Shown in pieces: positions 50,700-61,828 of a stretch of 64,000 nucleotides of DNA (position 1 is the stretch's first letter; each line of letters begins with the position of its first letter). The translations under genes and the position numbers were made by a program. This DNA is from Anoplopoma fimbria (Eukaryota; Chordata; Actinopteri; Perciformes; Anoplopomatidae). The stretch spans positions 5,328,814 through 5,392,813 of the forward strand of contig NC_072452.1 in the NCBI RefSeq assembly GCF_027596085.1, in the 5' to 3' direction. The notes under the pieces were generated by a model. The model was not told where the DNA came from, did no database searches, and worked only from the letters and a program-made list of their open reading frames with translations.

Positions 50700-51970
50700 C
50701 CTTTATAGTCAGGTCCACAGGCACCTGCCCGATTGCCTTGATCGCGTTCTGTATCCTGGCAACCAAATCCTCCGAGGAGATCCCTGTCCATGGGTTCACC
50801 CTGACGCCCAGATAGCTCACTGACTCGTCAGGTCCAATCATGTGGAGAGCTGCACCGTCCAACATTTCTCACAGTCATTAACCGAATATGACTTCTCCGC
50901 CCGCTTGATGAAGAACCCATGGCACTTATTAGGCTGGACATTCATGCCTGTAAGCTTGCAGAAGTCCTCCAGGATGGCTAAGTTAACGTTCATGCCTTCC
51001 CAGGACTCAATAACACCAAATCGTCTGCAAATGCTAGAGCTGTAGTGGACTTGCTGCCTGCCGCAAAGCCCTGGCCCTCGCATTCGAGTGTCTGTACCAG
51101 TGGGTCCAGAGCAAGGTTGAAGAGGAGAGGGGATATGGAATCGCCCTGTTTCACTCCCACCTTCATTGCGATGTTTGCCGTTTCTCCTTCCATACATCGC
51201 ACCCTGGTCTCACATTCTTCGTACGAGTTTCTGACCAACTCCAGCATGTGTTGGTCTAACCCTTTTCGTTTCAGAGCACTCAGGATGTGTTCATGCGAAA
51301 CGGTATCAAACGCCTTTGCAAAGTCAACAAACACAACCCAGAGGGAGCACTTTTCTGCCTTGCTCAGTTTCATGAAGCCGTCTAGTAGCGCTAGATTCTC
51401 AGAGCAGCCAGGGGAGGATATGAAGCCCCTCTGTCGCGGATTAATAGGACATGCGGCCGCCATCCTACCTGTCAGAATTCGCGAGAAAAGCCTCAAGACC
51501 ACGGACCCGATAGTGATGGGACGCCACTGATTTAGGTCTCCATGCCGAGCCGTATCCGCGGTCTTGGGTATGAGTGTTGTTCGACACTTTTTGAAGGCAC
51601 CTGGCAGGGTCCCTGAGACCAACCATGTGGAATACATGTGAGCCAGCTTCTCCCCTTTGGGATCCCATTCTCGTAACACTTTCTTAGTGATGCCGTCGGG
51701 TCCTGGGGAGGTTCGGTCCTTTGTTGCTCGGAGTTTGTTTGTGACTTCAGAGGTCGTGATCAGGTAGTAGAATAGCTTGTTGTCAACGCGACCGTAGCCG
51801 TCGAAGTGACCCAATCCAGAGAACGGCTTGACGTCACCCCATCTGCTTTTGAATGTTGTTGTGATCTCATCCAAGGGGACGGGACATGATGACCCCGCTT
51901 GTCCATCTAGGACAAATGACGCCAATTTTGACTTGTTTTGCCGATACAGTCTATATAGGAACTTCCTCAT
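50700..51970 (-). pseudogene. R2-like reverse transcriptase domain
   Basis: Reads TSPGPDGITKKVLREWDPKG, FKKCRTTLIPKTADTARHGD, QWRPITIGSVVLRLFSRILT, NPRQRGFISSPGCSENLALL, VVFVDFAKAFDTVSHEHILS (catalytic Asp), VKQGDSISPLLFNLALDPLV and ALAFADDLVLLSPGK (FADD box). RQRGFI and DFAKAFDTVSH are R2-clade hallmarks. Frame shifts occur after the FADD box (near 51000) and near 50870; beyond them NLAILEDFCKLTGMNVQPNK and VSYLGVRVNPWTGISSED continue the domain. Confidence 0.9.
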
Positions 51971-52800
51971 GATCCTTCTTCTCTTGTTTCTTGGAGAGGG
52001 CGTCCGACAGCATTTTGGCGCCTCGATGAACAGCCTCCAGCCACCCGGCCTAGTCTCTTAATCAATTTTGAGGCTGCAGACGCGATTGCTTCCTGTGAGC
52101 AGTCGTCCTCAGTGACAGGTGGGAATGAAGTACCTCCAGACCCCCCGTTAGCCCCCGTCACCGCAGTGCGTAGTGTTTCATCAAGAATGCTCTTGACCAG
52201 CCTCTGCGGTGTTGGCGGCGTAGCAGGAGCAACTGACGTCCTGGCCTTTGTTGCGCTTGATTTGGATTTTGTCTGGAGGAGGCTTCTCTGTCTTTGGATG
52301 GTTTTATGCAAAAGCCTGCACTTGGATCTAACCTGGTCCTTTGTTTTCCCCGTGCCAAGAGCAGAGGCCATTAGTCCACATTCCGGAGCTGATGGCATGC
52401 TTTGACATATGGTAGTCAGCTTGTTGACTTCCTCCGCCGACCATAAACGTTTCTCAGAGCCACCACGCGGGCGAACGCCCAGAGCCGCCTTTTCCCTCAC
52501 ATAGTCGCCCAGGTGAGCCTGTCGCTTGTGTATGGACAACCCAGAGCCGAATTGAGTACTCTGTGGCAGTGTTCACATTTGACACTGTCCTTAGACACCG
52601 GAGGGGGAGTATTTTCCCCTTTGCACTTGGGTAAGTGGCATGAGATCTGGTGTCGTTTCGGTCAGGTTGTCCTGCATTTGCAACAGGCCCACTGCACATC
52701 CTTAACCCCGTGGGCTCTCTCAAGATGGCTCGCGAGACCAGAGGCCAGGATAAACACTTTTCCACAGACGCTACATGGTTCAAAGTCGGGTAGGTGTATT
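51971..52800 (-). pseudogene. R2-like N-terminal DNA-binding region (zinc fingers, Myb-like)
   Basis: Three zinc-finger patterns are visible across shifted frames: a CCHH finger (VCGKVFILASGLASHLERAH), a CCHC-type one (CCKCRTTRPKRHQISCHLPK and a following C), and a second CCHH finger (CEHCHRVLNSALGLSIHKRQ with AH next). GGSEKRLWSAEEVNKLTTIC follows, a Myb-like start, then QVRSKCRLLHKTIQRQRSLL. Three fingers before a Myb motif resemble the A-type R2 arrangement. In R2 these bind the target DNA. One or more frameshifts separate finger three from the first two. Confidence 0.75.
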
Positions 52801-53559
52801 ACCATTGCTGTACCCCCAGGACTATTTATATCCGCTGAGTTGATTCATCATTTCCCTTAGATCTCTCCACTTGGCTACACCCGTCACACCTTTCCTTAGA
52901 TTGGCATGGGGATGAACAAGGGACTTGCACATCGAGCCGACCATCCATTCTCCGAGAACTTGACCGTGTGCGCTTCTTGGGGCTTTCACATTCATCCGGG
53001 GAGTCGCAGCCCTTCCTTCTGGTCCATACAGAGGGCCTCTCCACCCTTGTACCGGCCCTGGGCATGGGGCTTGAGGACGCACGTTTCTCCTTAACCAACA
53101 GGTGGTCAGGGTAGGCAGTTTGACTTGGCTTGCTCCTGGCCCTCTCCCTGGAGCTAAGTTTGGTCTCACTGGACCGAGGGGAGTTGGACTTATTTTGGAG
53201 CTGAGCCGCCTCAGTCTCCCTCTCCCCCTCGGGGATTGAGAGCTGGTGTCGCCGCCTGAAAAGGAACATGGGAGAGCGCCCAGTGTTCCCGGAGCTGGTT
53301 AGACTTACCCCCTGTGAGCTACACACTCGAGCGTTCAAATTAAGTGGAGAGCTAGTTCTGTAGGGTGACCTAATGGCTCCCACAGACACCTGCTCAGGAC
53401 CCCGCCAGCATCTCAGAGTGATAGACAGACGCCGTAAGTGCCAGGCCGCAGAGAGTGTAAGCCTCCGAGACCCAGACCCACATTTTAGTATCTCTTTTAG
53501 ATACAGCTGAGTGACAGCGACGTAGGACGGCTGGGACAGACGGAGCATCTCGATCTCGC

Positions 53560-53713
53560 TACCAATCGGCCGACCCGGGAGGAACGCAGGGGAAGGGTCC
53601 GAAACCCCCTGCGAAAGCCCTCCCTGCCTGGAGTCAAACCCGCTGGCCAGAGGAACCGCCCGCCAGAACACCGGCATAAAGCCGGCCAGCGGGGCCCTCC
53701 GATGGCGGGTCAC
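53560..53713 (-). ncRNA. R2-like leader with possible HDV-type ribozyme fold
   Basis: On the - strand CCCGCTGGCC (53693-53684) can pair with GGCCAGCGGG (53648-53639). A GGTTCCTCTGG loop lies between them, and a strong GCAGGGG/CCCCTGC hairpin follows at about 53595-53620. R2 elements usually carry an HDV-like self-cleaving ribozyme at their 5' end. Only the pairings are seen; the full double pseudoknot is not proved. Confidence 0.3.
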
Positions 53714-53729
53714 GTTTGCGTGTCGGTCG

Positions 53730-53995
53730 CTGTTAACTTTTAACTTCCACTGTTAACTACCACTGTTAACTTTTAACTGCCACTGTTAACTACCACTGCT
53801 AACTACCACTGCTAACTTTTAACTGCCACTGTTAACTACCACTGTTAACTACCACTGCTAACTACCACTGCTAACTACCAACATTCCAAATGAGAAGGTG
53901 CATTAGAAAGAAGCTAACAGAAGAGAAGCTAACATTAGAAAGAAGCTAACAGAAGAGAAGCTAATATTAGAAAGAAGCTAACAGAAGAGGGACAG
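53730..53995. repeat. TAACTACCACTG and GAAGCTAACAGAA tandem repeats
   Basis: 53730-53880 repeats CACTGTTAACT(ACC/TTTAACTGC). 53905-53995 repeats AGAAAGAAGCTAACAGAAGA about three times. Confidence 0.92.
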
Positions 53996-54054
53996 TAACT
54001 AAAATTCTATGAAGACAACACATTATAGAGGATCCTTGTTGGTAATATCCCTGG

Positions 54055-54115
54055 TAAGAGATAAGATAAGATAAGATAAGATAATCCTTTATTAGTCCCG
54101 CAGCGGGTAAACAGC
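54055..54115 (-). mobile_element. (AAGAT)n-tailed LINE/SINE 3' end fragment
   Basis: AGATAAGATAAGATAAGATA then ATCCTTTATTAGTCCCGCAG. On the - strand this is a common teleost retroposon tail (TTATTAATAAAGG-type end plus (TTATC)n). Only the tail is seen. Confidence 0.65.
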
Positions 54116-54237
54116 AGCATAGAGTTAAAACCCCAGGTAGTTTCATTTTTATTGTATTGGTTTGTATTGGTGGGCTAGAAAAGCTAGAAAAGCTAACATA
54201 GTAGCCTAGCTCCTCTTGAGGTAAACAAGTGGTTGCC

Positions 54238-55040
54238 ATGGAAACCGAGCTGCAGTCAGCTGAGCTCAACACAGTTCACAGAGCAGAGAGCAGGGAGGTT
54301 GAGTACCCTGCTAAATGTAAAACTGTAACAGCTGAGGAGAAACACAAGGACAACACCCTGCGGGAAAACCCAGAGGTCCTCTTCACGGACTACATCCAGC
54401 AAAATGAAAAAAGAAAGAAGAACAACCTCATCTTCTTCACTGAGTCCATTTACATCTGGAAGGAGATTCTGTGCAATACTTATCTATATGTATCCAGTGA
54501 GGGCATCGGCTCAGGGGGCAGATTAAAGATCTGTAAAGATGAGCACCTTGACAAGGACGACCCTCTGCTCACCATCACATACTACACCAAAGGAAAGGTC
54601 ATGGTCCAAGGAAATGTAGCCAACCTGGAGTCCTTTGAAGAGGCATTTCCCCTGCTGAGAGCTGAGGTAGACACCAAGAGGACCAGCGTCCCCTCTGACA
54701 GTGAGGATGATGAGAGCCCAGCAGAGACACAAACACCTTGGCCATCTCTGCCCCTCCCACACCTGCCAACTACTCCAATAGGCTGAAGGAGAGTCTGGCC
54801 CTGCTGGAGCGGACTTTACTGAATTCAAAGAGCTCACCCAGGCCAGACTGAGTGACTCTGCAGCAGCTTAAAAAGGACAACCAGACCATGGCATCAGACC
54901 TAAGAGGGAGTCTAAAGGAGCTGAAACAGGAGAACAGTGCTCTCCGTGCCCAGTTGGCCAAAGTGAAGGAGGATGCTGAAAAGAGAGAAAAAAGTTTCAC
55001 CTGGCAACTCCAACACATGAAAGACCAACTCTCAGCATAG
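54238..55040 (+). pseudogene. LINE ORF1, N-terminal and coiled-coil part
   Basis: The first frame (ATG 54238, stop 54784-54786) reads METELQSAELNTVHRAESRE and NNLIFFTESIYIWKEILCNT and ends in a Pro-rich stretch. The next segment (54852-55040) is a coiled-coil: LKKDNQTMASDLRGSLKELK and ENSALRAQLAKVKEDAEKRE. Stops near 54786, 54849 and 55038 break the frame. Coiled-coils in LINE ORF1 proteins usually drive multimerisation. Confidence 0.75.
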
Positions 55041-55069
55041 TCTGTGTCTCAAGTATAGAGACACAGACT

Positions 55070-55903
55070 ATGCCTGCCTGTGTCCCAAGCCCCTGCCTTG
55101 TCTCTGCCCCACCCTCTCTGCCCTGCACCCAGCCCACCAACACCCAGCTATGCAACACTCTGGCACCTCCGGATTCATCCACACAGCCAGCAGCCAGCAG
55201 CCAGCTCTGTCCAGCTCAGCTTCCCTCCACCCAGCCTGAGGAGCAAGCCCCAGAAGTGGTCCTGCTGACTGACTCTAATGGAAAATACCTGGACACAGAC
55301 AGACTTTTTCCTGGTCAGAGGGTGCTGTTTAAACATTGCAGCACCACAGGACAGGCCATGAAGCTGTTGAAAAAGGAGACCCTTAGCAACCCTCAATGCC
55401 TGGTGATCCACACAGGTACAAATGACCTGCACACCCTCCATAAGGACACTGCTGAGGCAGTGAGGAGGATGGTGGAACAGGCCAGTGAGGAGTTCCCCAA
55501 CGCCTGCATCATCATCTCCACCCTGCTGCCCAGGACAGACACGCCGCCACATGTCATCCATGACATCAACATGGAGATCAGAAGAGGATGTGCTGCCCTT
55601 CCTAATGTGCACCTGGCCCACCACCCGACTATCGGCACCTGGGACCTCTATGATGGACTCCATCTACACAGAGAGGCCGTGAGAATTTTTGCAAAGACCC
55701 TGAAAGACACGGCCCTGGGACGCAGTCCTTTCATCCCCTCCTCTACTAGGAGCTTTAGAGGCCGGCCCAGACCTCCTACCCACCACCAACCCAGGTTCAT
55801 CCCTCAACCAGAAAGGAGACACAGCCGCTCAGCCTGGGCCACCACTGCTCAGCGCCCCCTGTGCACTCCCACCCTCTACACAACCATCACCCCACCACTG
55901 TGA
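55070..55903 (+). pseudogene. LINE ORF1 SGNH-hydrolase (esterase) domain
   Basis: An open frame of 277 codons. VVLLTDSNGKYLDTDRLFPG holds the block-I Ser. LVIHTGTNDLHT carries the GxND-type motif of block III. YDGLHLHREAVRIFA carries the Asp and His of block V. The three catalytic residues of the SGNH fold are therefore all present. The ORF1 tail continues in another frame to 56172 (PPEHQQDSYGTAPGP, AAAVAKPVATAPHP). The role of this domain in retroposition is not settled in the literature. Confidence 0.85.
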
Positions 55904-56336
55904 AGGACAGGCAGGGGAGGACCCCCACCACAGGCCCTAGCCCCAGACCCCCTCCAGAGCATCAGCAGGACAGCTACGGAACAGCCCCTGGCCCCAAACT
56001 ACCTCCACATCAGCAGCAGAGTTATGCTGCAGCTGTTGCCAAGCCTGTTGCCACAGCCCCTCACCCTGCTACTTCAGAGCTGGGAGACATTACAGAGATG
56101 CTGCACATCCTGTGTAATCGCCTCCTATTGAACTGTAAAAGTACACATCAGCAAAGAGTCACACAGCAATAGATGAAAATTCTGATGACATTTTATTATT
56201 ATTACTGTTCCACTGTAGCTCACCCGCTTGATTTGATTATACTTTCTATGAATGTAATTTAATACTCTTTACTTATGGAAGGGTAATCTTCACAACTGTC
56301 TCACCAAATAGGTTCATGTTTTTTTTATGAATTTAA

Positions 56337-56971
56337 ATGCGTTCTTTTCAAATAAGCTGCTGGAACATTCAGGGCCTCTGCTCCTCAACCTTTGGGCTGA
56401 AGAGCACGAACCCTGAATTCCTAAAATCTATTGAAAATGTTGATATTCTTGTGTTAACAGAAACATGGTGTCAGAATGATGCGCTCACTCACTGTCCTTC
56501 AGGATATCATGAAGTCATGGTGCCCTCTATAAAGGCCAAAACAATACGCAAGGGCAGAACTTCTGGGGGGATCTTGGTCTGGTATAGAGGAGAGCTGACC
56601 AATCACATTTCACCAGTAAAACAAGGGAAGTCACACGTATGGCTAAAGCTTGATAAAAGTATTGGACTAGCTGACAGAGACATACATCTATGTGCTGCCT
56701 ACATTCCTCCAGCAGAGTCTCCTTACTATGAGGAGGACGTCTTTGATACTCTCCGCACAGAGATCAGCCATTTCCAGGCCCAAGGAAATGTGCTGCTGTG
56801 TGGAGACCTAAATGCAAGGACTGGATGTGAGCCTGACTTCCTAGATCCACAGGGCAACAGCCATGTGTTTGGTCAAGCCCCTCTCTACATCACACCAACC
56901 ATCATCAACTGGAACAACCTTGACTGTCAAATAAATCAAAGTGGCAGGGAGGTAGATTATTATTATTAATC
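56337..56971 (+). pseudogene. LINE ORF2, APE-type endonuclease (first part)
   Basis: Reads FQISCWNIQGLCSSTFGLKS (Asn), VDILVLTETWCQNDALTHCP (Glu), GGILVWYRGEL, HLCAAYIPPAESPYYEED and LCGDLNARTGCEPDFLDPQG (Asp/Asn). This is the EN fold that nicks target DNA. The frame runs into the nested insertion at 56972 just after QSGREV. Confidence 0.9.
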
Positions 56972-57310
56972 ACATTACTATCCCTATTTTCATAACTATA
57001 ATTCTACTGTAATAATTGCTGCTGTTATTATAAGTAGTCTTATTATATGAATCATTTATGTCATATACATTGAATGTGTTGTATCTCTGTTATGCTGTTC
57101 ATTCTGTACACATGACATCTATTGCATTCTGTCCATCCTGGGAGAAGGATCCCTCCTCTGTCGTTCTCCCATAGGTTTCTTCCTTTTTTCTCCCTGTTAA
57201 AGGGGTTTTTTAGGGGAGTTTTTCCCATGTGCACAGATTGTAAAGCCCTCTGAGGCAAATTTGTAATTTGTGATTCTGGGCTATACAAAATAAACTGAAT
57301 TGAATTGAAT
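56972..57310 (+). mobile_element. nested LINE 3'-end copy (GAATT-tail family)
   Basis: Sense copy of the family seen reversed at 20653 and 63668. It contains GTCATATACATTGAATGTGT, GAGAAGGATCCCTCCTCTG and TGATTCTGGGCTATACAAAA and ends CTGAATTGAATTGAAT. It splits the endonuclease domain of the host LINE between GREV and HLCRALGLYIV. Confidence 0.9.
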
Positions 57311-60130
57311 AGTGCACCTCTGTCGGGCCTTAGGCCTGTACATAGTTAATGGTAGGTTCAGAGGGGACTCTTTAGGGAGATTCACATACTCCTCAGCTCT
57401 TGGCTGTAGTGTAGTCGACTATGCTCTCACTGACATGGACCCCTCCACTATCAGTGCGTTCACTATCAGGCAGCAATCCCCTCTCTCAGACCACAACCAA
57501 GTAAATGTCTACTTTAAAACCTCGAATCAACTCAAACCCCCCAAAAAGGAGTCCAATAAGCTGTACAAACTCAACCCAACATACAGATGGGCTCAAGACA
57601 GTGGTGACAAATTCTTCATGGCGCTAAATTCCCCTGATCTAATTAGTAAAATATTGGAATTCAGGGGAAATCAGTACGACACGACCAAAGTTGGTGTTAA
57701 CATGGCCACTGCTGACGTCGATACACTATTTCACGAGGCAGCTATTAAAGCCAACCTTGCCATAGTGAAGAGACAGTATAAGAAAACGCGAAATAATGAA
57801 AAATGGTTTGACAATGAATGTAAAAGTATCAGAAAAGATCTGCGAAAAATATCGAACTTAAAACATCGCCAACCAAACAACCAAGACTTACGAATTAGAT
57901 TTAGCGAAACTCTCAAAAGATATAAATACACAATTAGGAACAAAAAACAAAATTATACAAATGAAAGATTGGAGGAAATTGAAAGCTCCATCCATCAAAA
58001 CCAATTCTGGGATATGTTGAATAACTTGAGCACAACAAAACCACAGGCATTACCCATTCAAGATGGTGACATTTGGAAATCACACTTTCAAAATCTCTAT
58101 AAAGACATTCCACCAAATTCTTAATTCAAACCACAAAATTATTAGAGAAAAACTCCAAACATTAGAATTGACAATTAAAAACAATCAAGAATTGATGGAA
58201 AAAATAAAATTTATCAAAACGAAAAAAGCTTGTGGTCCAGACAGCATTAAAAATGAAATGCTTAAAAACAGCACTCCTGAAATGCAGGGTGCAGTGCTCA
58301 AGTTGTTTAACATAGTACTATGTTCAGGCTGTTTTCCTGACATCTGGTGTCAAGGGCTTATTTCTCCAATTTATAAATGTGGAGACAAATTGGACCCCAA
58401 TAACTACCGTGGCATCTGCATTAGCAGTTGCCTGGGGAAGTTATTTTGCAGTATTATAAATAACAGAATCTTAGATTATCTTGACCAACACAACATCCTT
58501 AGTAAAACTCAAATTGGCTTTCTTCCAAAACACCGTACCACCGATCATGTTTATACCCTTCACACGCTCATTCAGAAACATTTACACCAAACAAATGGAA
58601 AAATATTTGCTTGTTTTATTGATTTTAAGAAAGCATTTGATTCAATTTGGCATAAAGGACTATGTTACAGACTTCTGCAATCTGGTATTGGAGTCAAAGT
58701 CTATGACATTATAAAATCAATGTATTTGAACAATAAGTGTGGTGTACAAATAGGAGAAAAATGCACTGATTTCTTCACCCAGAGAAGAGGCGTTCGTCAA
58801 GGCTGCAATCTGAGTCTGACACTTTTCAACATATATAAATGAACTAGCAGTGCAGTTGGACCAGAGTGCAGCCCCGGGCCTCTGTCTCCTAGACAGAGAG
58901 GTGAAGTCTCTGTTCTATGCAGATGACCTGGTTCTGTTGTCTCCCACAGAACAGGGACTCCAACAACAGCTAGACCTACTGGAGGATTACTGTCAGAACT
59001 GGGCCCTGGCAGTAAATCTAAAGAAGACAAACATCATGATCTTCCAAAAAAGGCCCAGATGTCAGGAAAACAGACACCATTTTACTCTAGGAAGTACCAC
59101 CATAGAACACACCACTATCTTGGTCTGACTATTACAGCCTCAGGGAGTTTCAGCCTGGCAGTGAATGCACTAAAAGAAAAGGCCAGAAGAGCCCTCTATG
59201 CAATTAAAAGAACATTTTATAATATCCAAATTCCAATCAAAATCTGGTGTAAAATTTTTGATAATGTGATCAAGCCCATTGCACTGTATGGTAATGAAGT
59301 ATGGGGTCCACTCAGTCACCATAGCTATACTAGATGGGACAAACACCCCACAGAAGCCCTACATGCAGAATTCTGCAGAATGATCCTCAACATTCAAAGA
59401 AAAACACCAACAAATGCGTGTAGGGCAGAATTAGGCAGATATCCCCTGATAATAAACATTCACAAACGAGCACTACATTTTTGGAATCACCTACAATCAA
59501 ATTCTCAAGACACCCTCCATTTTAAAGCCTTCCAAAGCCAAGAGCTGAACCCAGAAAAGAGTCCCCTGAGTCAGTTGGTGTTGAGACTAACTGCTCCTAC
59601 ACAGCAACACCCTGACCAGTCTCACACCAACACTGCTTTCCAAATACCAATTAGAATAAACCAAATTATAAAGCAAAGCAAAGAAACATATTTGGAACAT
59701 TGGAAAAAAGAAACTGAAAGTCAAAGTAGATTAGAATGTTATCTGGCCCTAAAAAGAGATTATGAATTGGCAGAATATCTCTTTTCTGTCAGGGGTAGAA
59801 AGCAGAGACAGATCCTGACAGTACAGGCTCAGTGACCACCAACTGGCAATCGAAAAAGGCAGACAGAAGAAATCTTGGCAACCAAAAGAAAACAGAATAT
59901 GTGGTCACTGTTCGACAGGTGAGGTTGAGACAGAGATGCACTTCCTCCTAAAATGTGAGAAATATACCCAAACAAGACAAACATACTTAAACCAGCTCAG
60001 CTCCCAAGTCTCTGCTTTCAGAGAACTGGATGACGGTTCTAAACTAAGAATCCTACTAGGAGAAGGAAATACAGCACATCTTGTCGCACGATATGTTCTA
60101 TCTTGCCACAACCTGAGGGACAGTGAGTGA
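57311..60130 (+). pseudogene. LINE ORF2: rest of endonuclease, reverse transcriptase, C-terminal zinc motif
   Basis: 57311-58124 completes EN (CSVVDYALTDMDPS and SDHNQVNV, with the catalytic His). After a frame shift near 58120 the RT begins: KKACGPDSIKNEMLK, NNYRGICISSCLGKLFCSII, FACFIDFKKAFDSIWHKGLC (Asp), RRGVRQGCNLSLTLFNIY, then after another shift KSLFYADDLVLLSPTEQGLQ (YADD box, 58906-58965). Further shifts lie near 58840, 59090 and 59830. The end has CGHCSTGEVETEMHFLLKCE, a Cys2-His-Cys motif common at the C-terminus of such LINEs. The copy cannot encode one intact protein. Confidence 0.88.
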
Positions 60131-60227
60131 CCAACACACACACACATGCACGCATGCACACACACATGCAAACACACAAACCAATCCTTTTCTGTTAAAA
60201 AAGACACCATGTATTACAGTCTTTTAC

Positions 60228-60228
60228 C

Positions 60229-60303
<75 letters not shown>
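60228..60303. repeat. (CA)n microsatellite
   Basis: About 37 CA units in the LINE 3' UTR. Shorter CACA and GCAT runs lie just upstream at 60132-60178. Confidence 0.98.
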
Positions 60304-60307
<4 letters not shown>

Positions 60308-60530
60308 CAGGTGTTTACTGTTCTCCCCGATTTTATTGTGTGTCAAGAAACACAACTGTGTTTTCTTTTAACTCATTTACTGTAGTTATTTACTCTGTTA
60401 TATTATTTTTATTACCTATCTATTCATATGAATTGTATATTTTTATGTTGTTATCTCTTAATGCTTTGGCAATACTGTCTTTGCAACATTCATGCCAATA
60501 AAGCATATTGAATTGAATTGAATTGAATTG

Positions 60531-60531
60531 A

Positions 60532-60594
<63 letters not shown>

Positions 60595-60662
60595 GAGGGA
60601 GAGGGAGAGAGACAGAGAGAGGGAGAGGGAGAGAGACAGAGAGAGAGAGAGAGAGGGAGAGA

Positions 60663-60697
<35 letters not shown>
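60531..60697. repeat. (GA)n low-complexity tract
   Basis: GAGAGGGAGAGAGACAGAGA-type sequence begins exactly where the LINE tail ends. Confidence 0.97.
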
Positions 60698-60699
<2 letters not shown>

Positions 60700-61099
60700 G
60701 AGAGAGGATCCTGATCAGCTGTGAACCCTCATGACCTCCGTGGTATTAACCTTCCTTCTGTCCGGGACTAGAACGAGTCATGTGATACACACACCGTGTC
60801 TTCAGGTGTGAGAACATATATGTGCGCTCGCTGCCCTACATGTGGTGATCACGGGTCGAACTGACCCACCGCCGTGTTCACACCGGTCTGACCGGTCCCC
60901 CCCCCCTCTTGTCCTCGGGTGAAAGTGAGCCGTCTCCGTGTTCTTGTATACAACGTGAAGACAACGGGAGGGTTAAGTATTTACAACTTAGAAGTTTTAT
61001 TCTGACATGCTTAAAGAATTCAGTGCAACAACCTACAATGTCCACACTGGAGATATTTACTACAAAAACTTGTTTCAGCAAAGGGCTGGTTACTCAATG
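60698..61099. other. unique stretch, nothing recognised
   Basis: A somewhat CpG-rich block (60740-60950) between the GA tract and an L1 remnant. No ORF or known motif. Confidence 0.45.
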
Positions 61100-61720
61100 A
61101 TGTAATATAATGGTGGAAAACCATAAAGACAACTCTGAGAGTAAGAGACAGGAGTGGATACAAGTATTACAAGAGGACATTTTAGTGGAAGAATGGGGTA
61201 TATGTTCAAAGGTACATACACAAACCATTAAGACTGAGATTAATACAATATAATTGGATAATGAGAACGTACATCAACTCTGTGAAGTTAAACAAATTTG
61301 ATCCTAATACTCCTGACCGATGCTATAAGTGCAATATTCATCAAGGTACTTCATATCACTGTCTGTGGGAATGTGAGGAGATTCAAAGATTTTGGAGTTC
61401 GGTGATACAAAATATCTCTCAAATGACCTCTTCTCCAATACCTCCAAGTCCTACACTCTGTATATTAAGCATGTTGTTCTCTTTCTAATAGAGAAAGAAA
61501 AATGGTTGACCTACAGTATGTCTACTACAATCGCTCTGTGTTGGAGGAATGTTCGTTGCCCCTCTCTAGGCCACTGGCTGAAAAACTTAACTTAACTTAG
61601 TTTGGCTCTTGAGAAACTAATATATATAGTTAGGAAGAAAGCTTCTCAGTTTTACAATATATATTATATATATGTATATTAATGGTGACATTGAAGAGGC
61701 ATTGGAAATGTGAAGTGACT
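61100..61720 (+). pseudogene. L1-like LINE ORF2 C-terminal remnant
   Basis: Across shifted frames it reads GICSKVHTQTIK, MRTYINSVKLNKFDPNTPDR, CYKCNIHQGTSYHCLWECEE (Cys-Cys-His-Cys pattern), IQRFWSSVIQNISQM and ALCWRNVRCPSLGHWLKNLT. This is the post-RT end of fish L1-type ORF2. No RT core or intact frame is present. Confidence 0.8.
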
Positions 61721-61828
61721 AATCTGCTGTGAGGAAGGTGTGCTGTACTCTGCTCCATGTTTGTGACTGTATTTTATTTTATTTACATTATTTTCATTTA
61801 TTCATTTATTTCAACTAAATTAGTATTT

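Larger units (their letters stand above)
50695..53713 (-). mobile_element. R2-like LINE, 3' truncated
   Basis: On the - strand: a GC-rich leader (53713 to about 53200), zinc fingers and Myb-like region (about 52800-52300), RT (51970-50700) and a break at 50695 after KVSLLCDYAV. The C-terminal zinc finger and restriction-like endonuclease expected of R2 elements are absent. No 28S rRNA gene sequence was recognised on either side. Truncation at the 3' end is unusual for a LINE copied by target-primed reverse transcription and suggests a later deletion. Confidence 0.8.
54238..60530 (+). mobile_element. non-LTR retrotransposon (LINE) with esterase-type ORF1, 6.3 kb
   Basis: The element has ORF1 (54238-56172, broken), ORF2 with APE endonuclease, RT and C-terminal zinc motif (56337-60130, broken), a 3' UTR with CCAATAAAGC at 60496, and a (TTGAA)n tail to about 60530. 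A foreign LINE 3' end is nested at 56972-57310. An SGNH-hydrolase ORF1 is typical of CR1/L2-related LINEs; I leave the clade open. The 5' end lies near or before 54238. Confidence 0.85.

Noticed and set aside
50545..53720. 28S rRNA gene around the R2-like element
   Set aside because: The flanks show AT microsatellite on one side and TAACTACCACTG repeats on the other, with no recognisable rRNA sequence.
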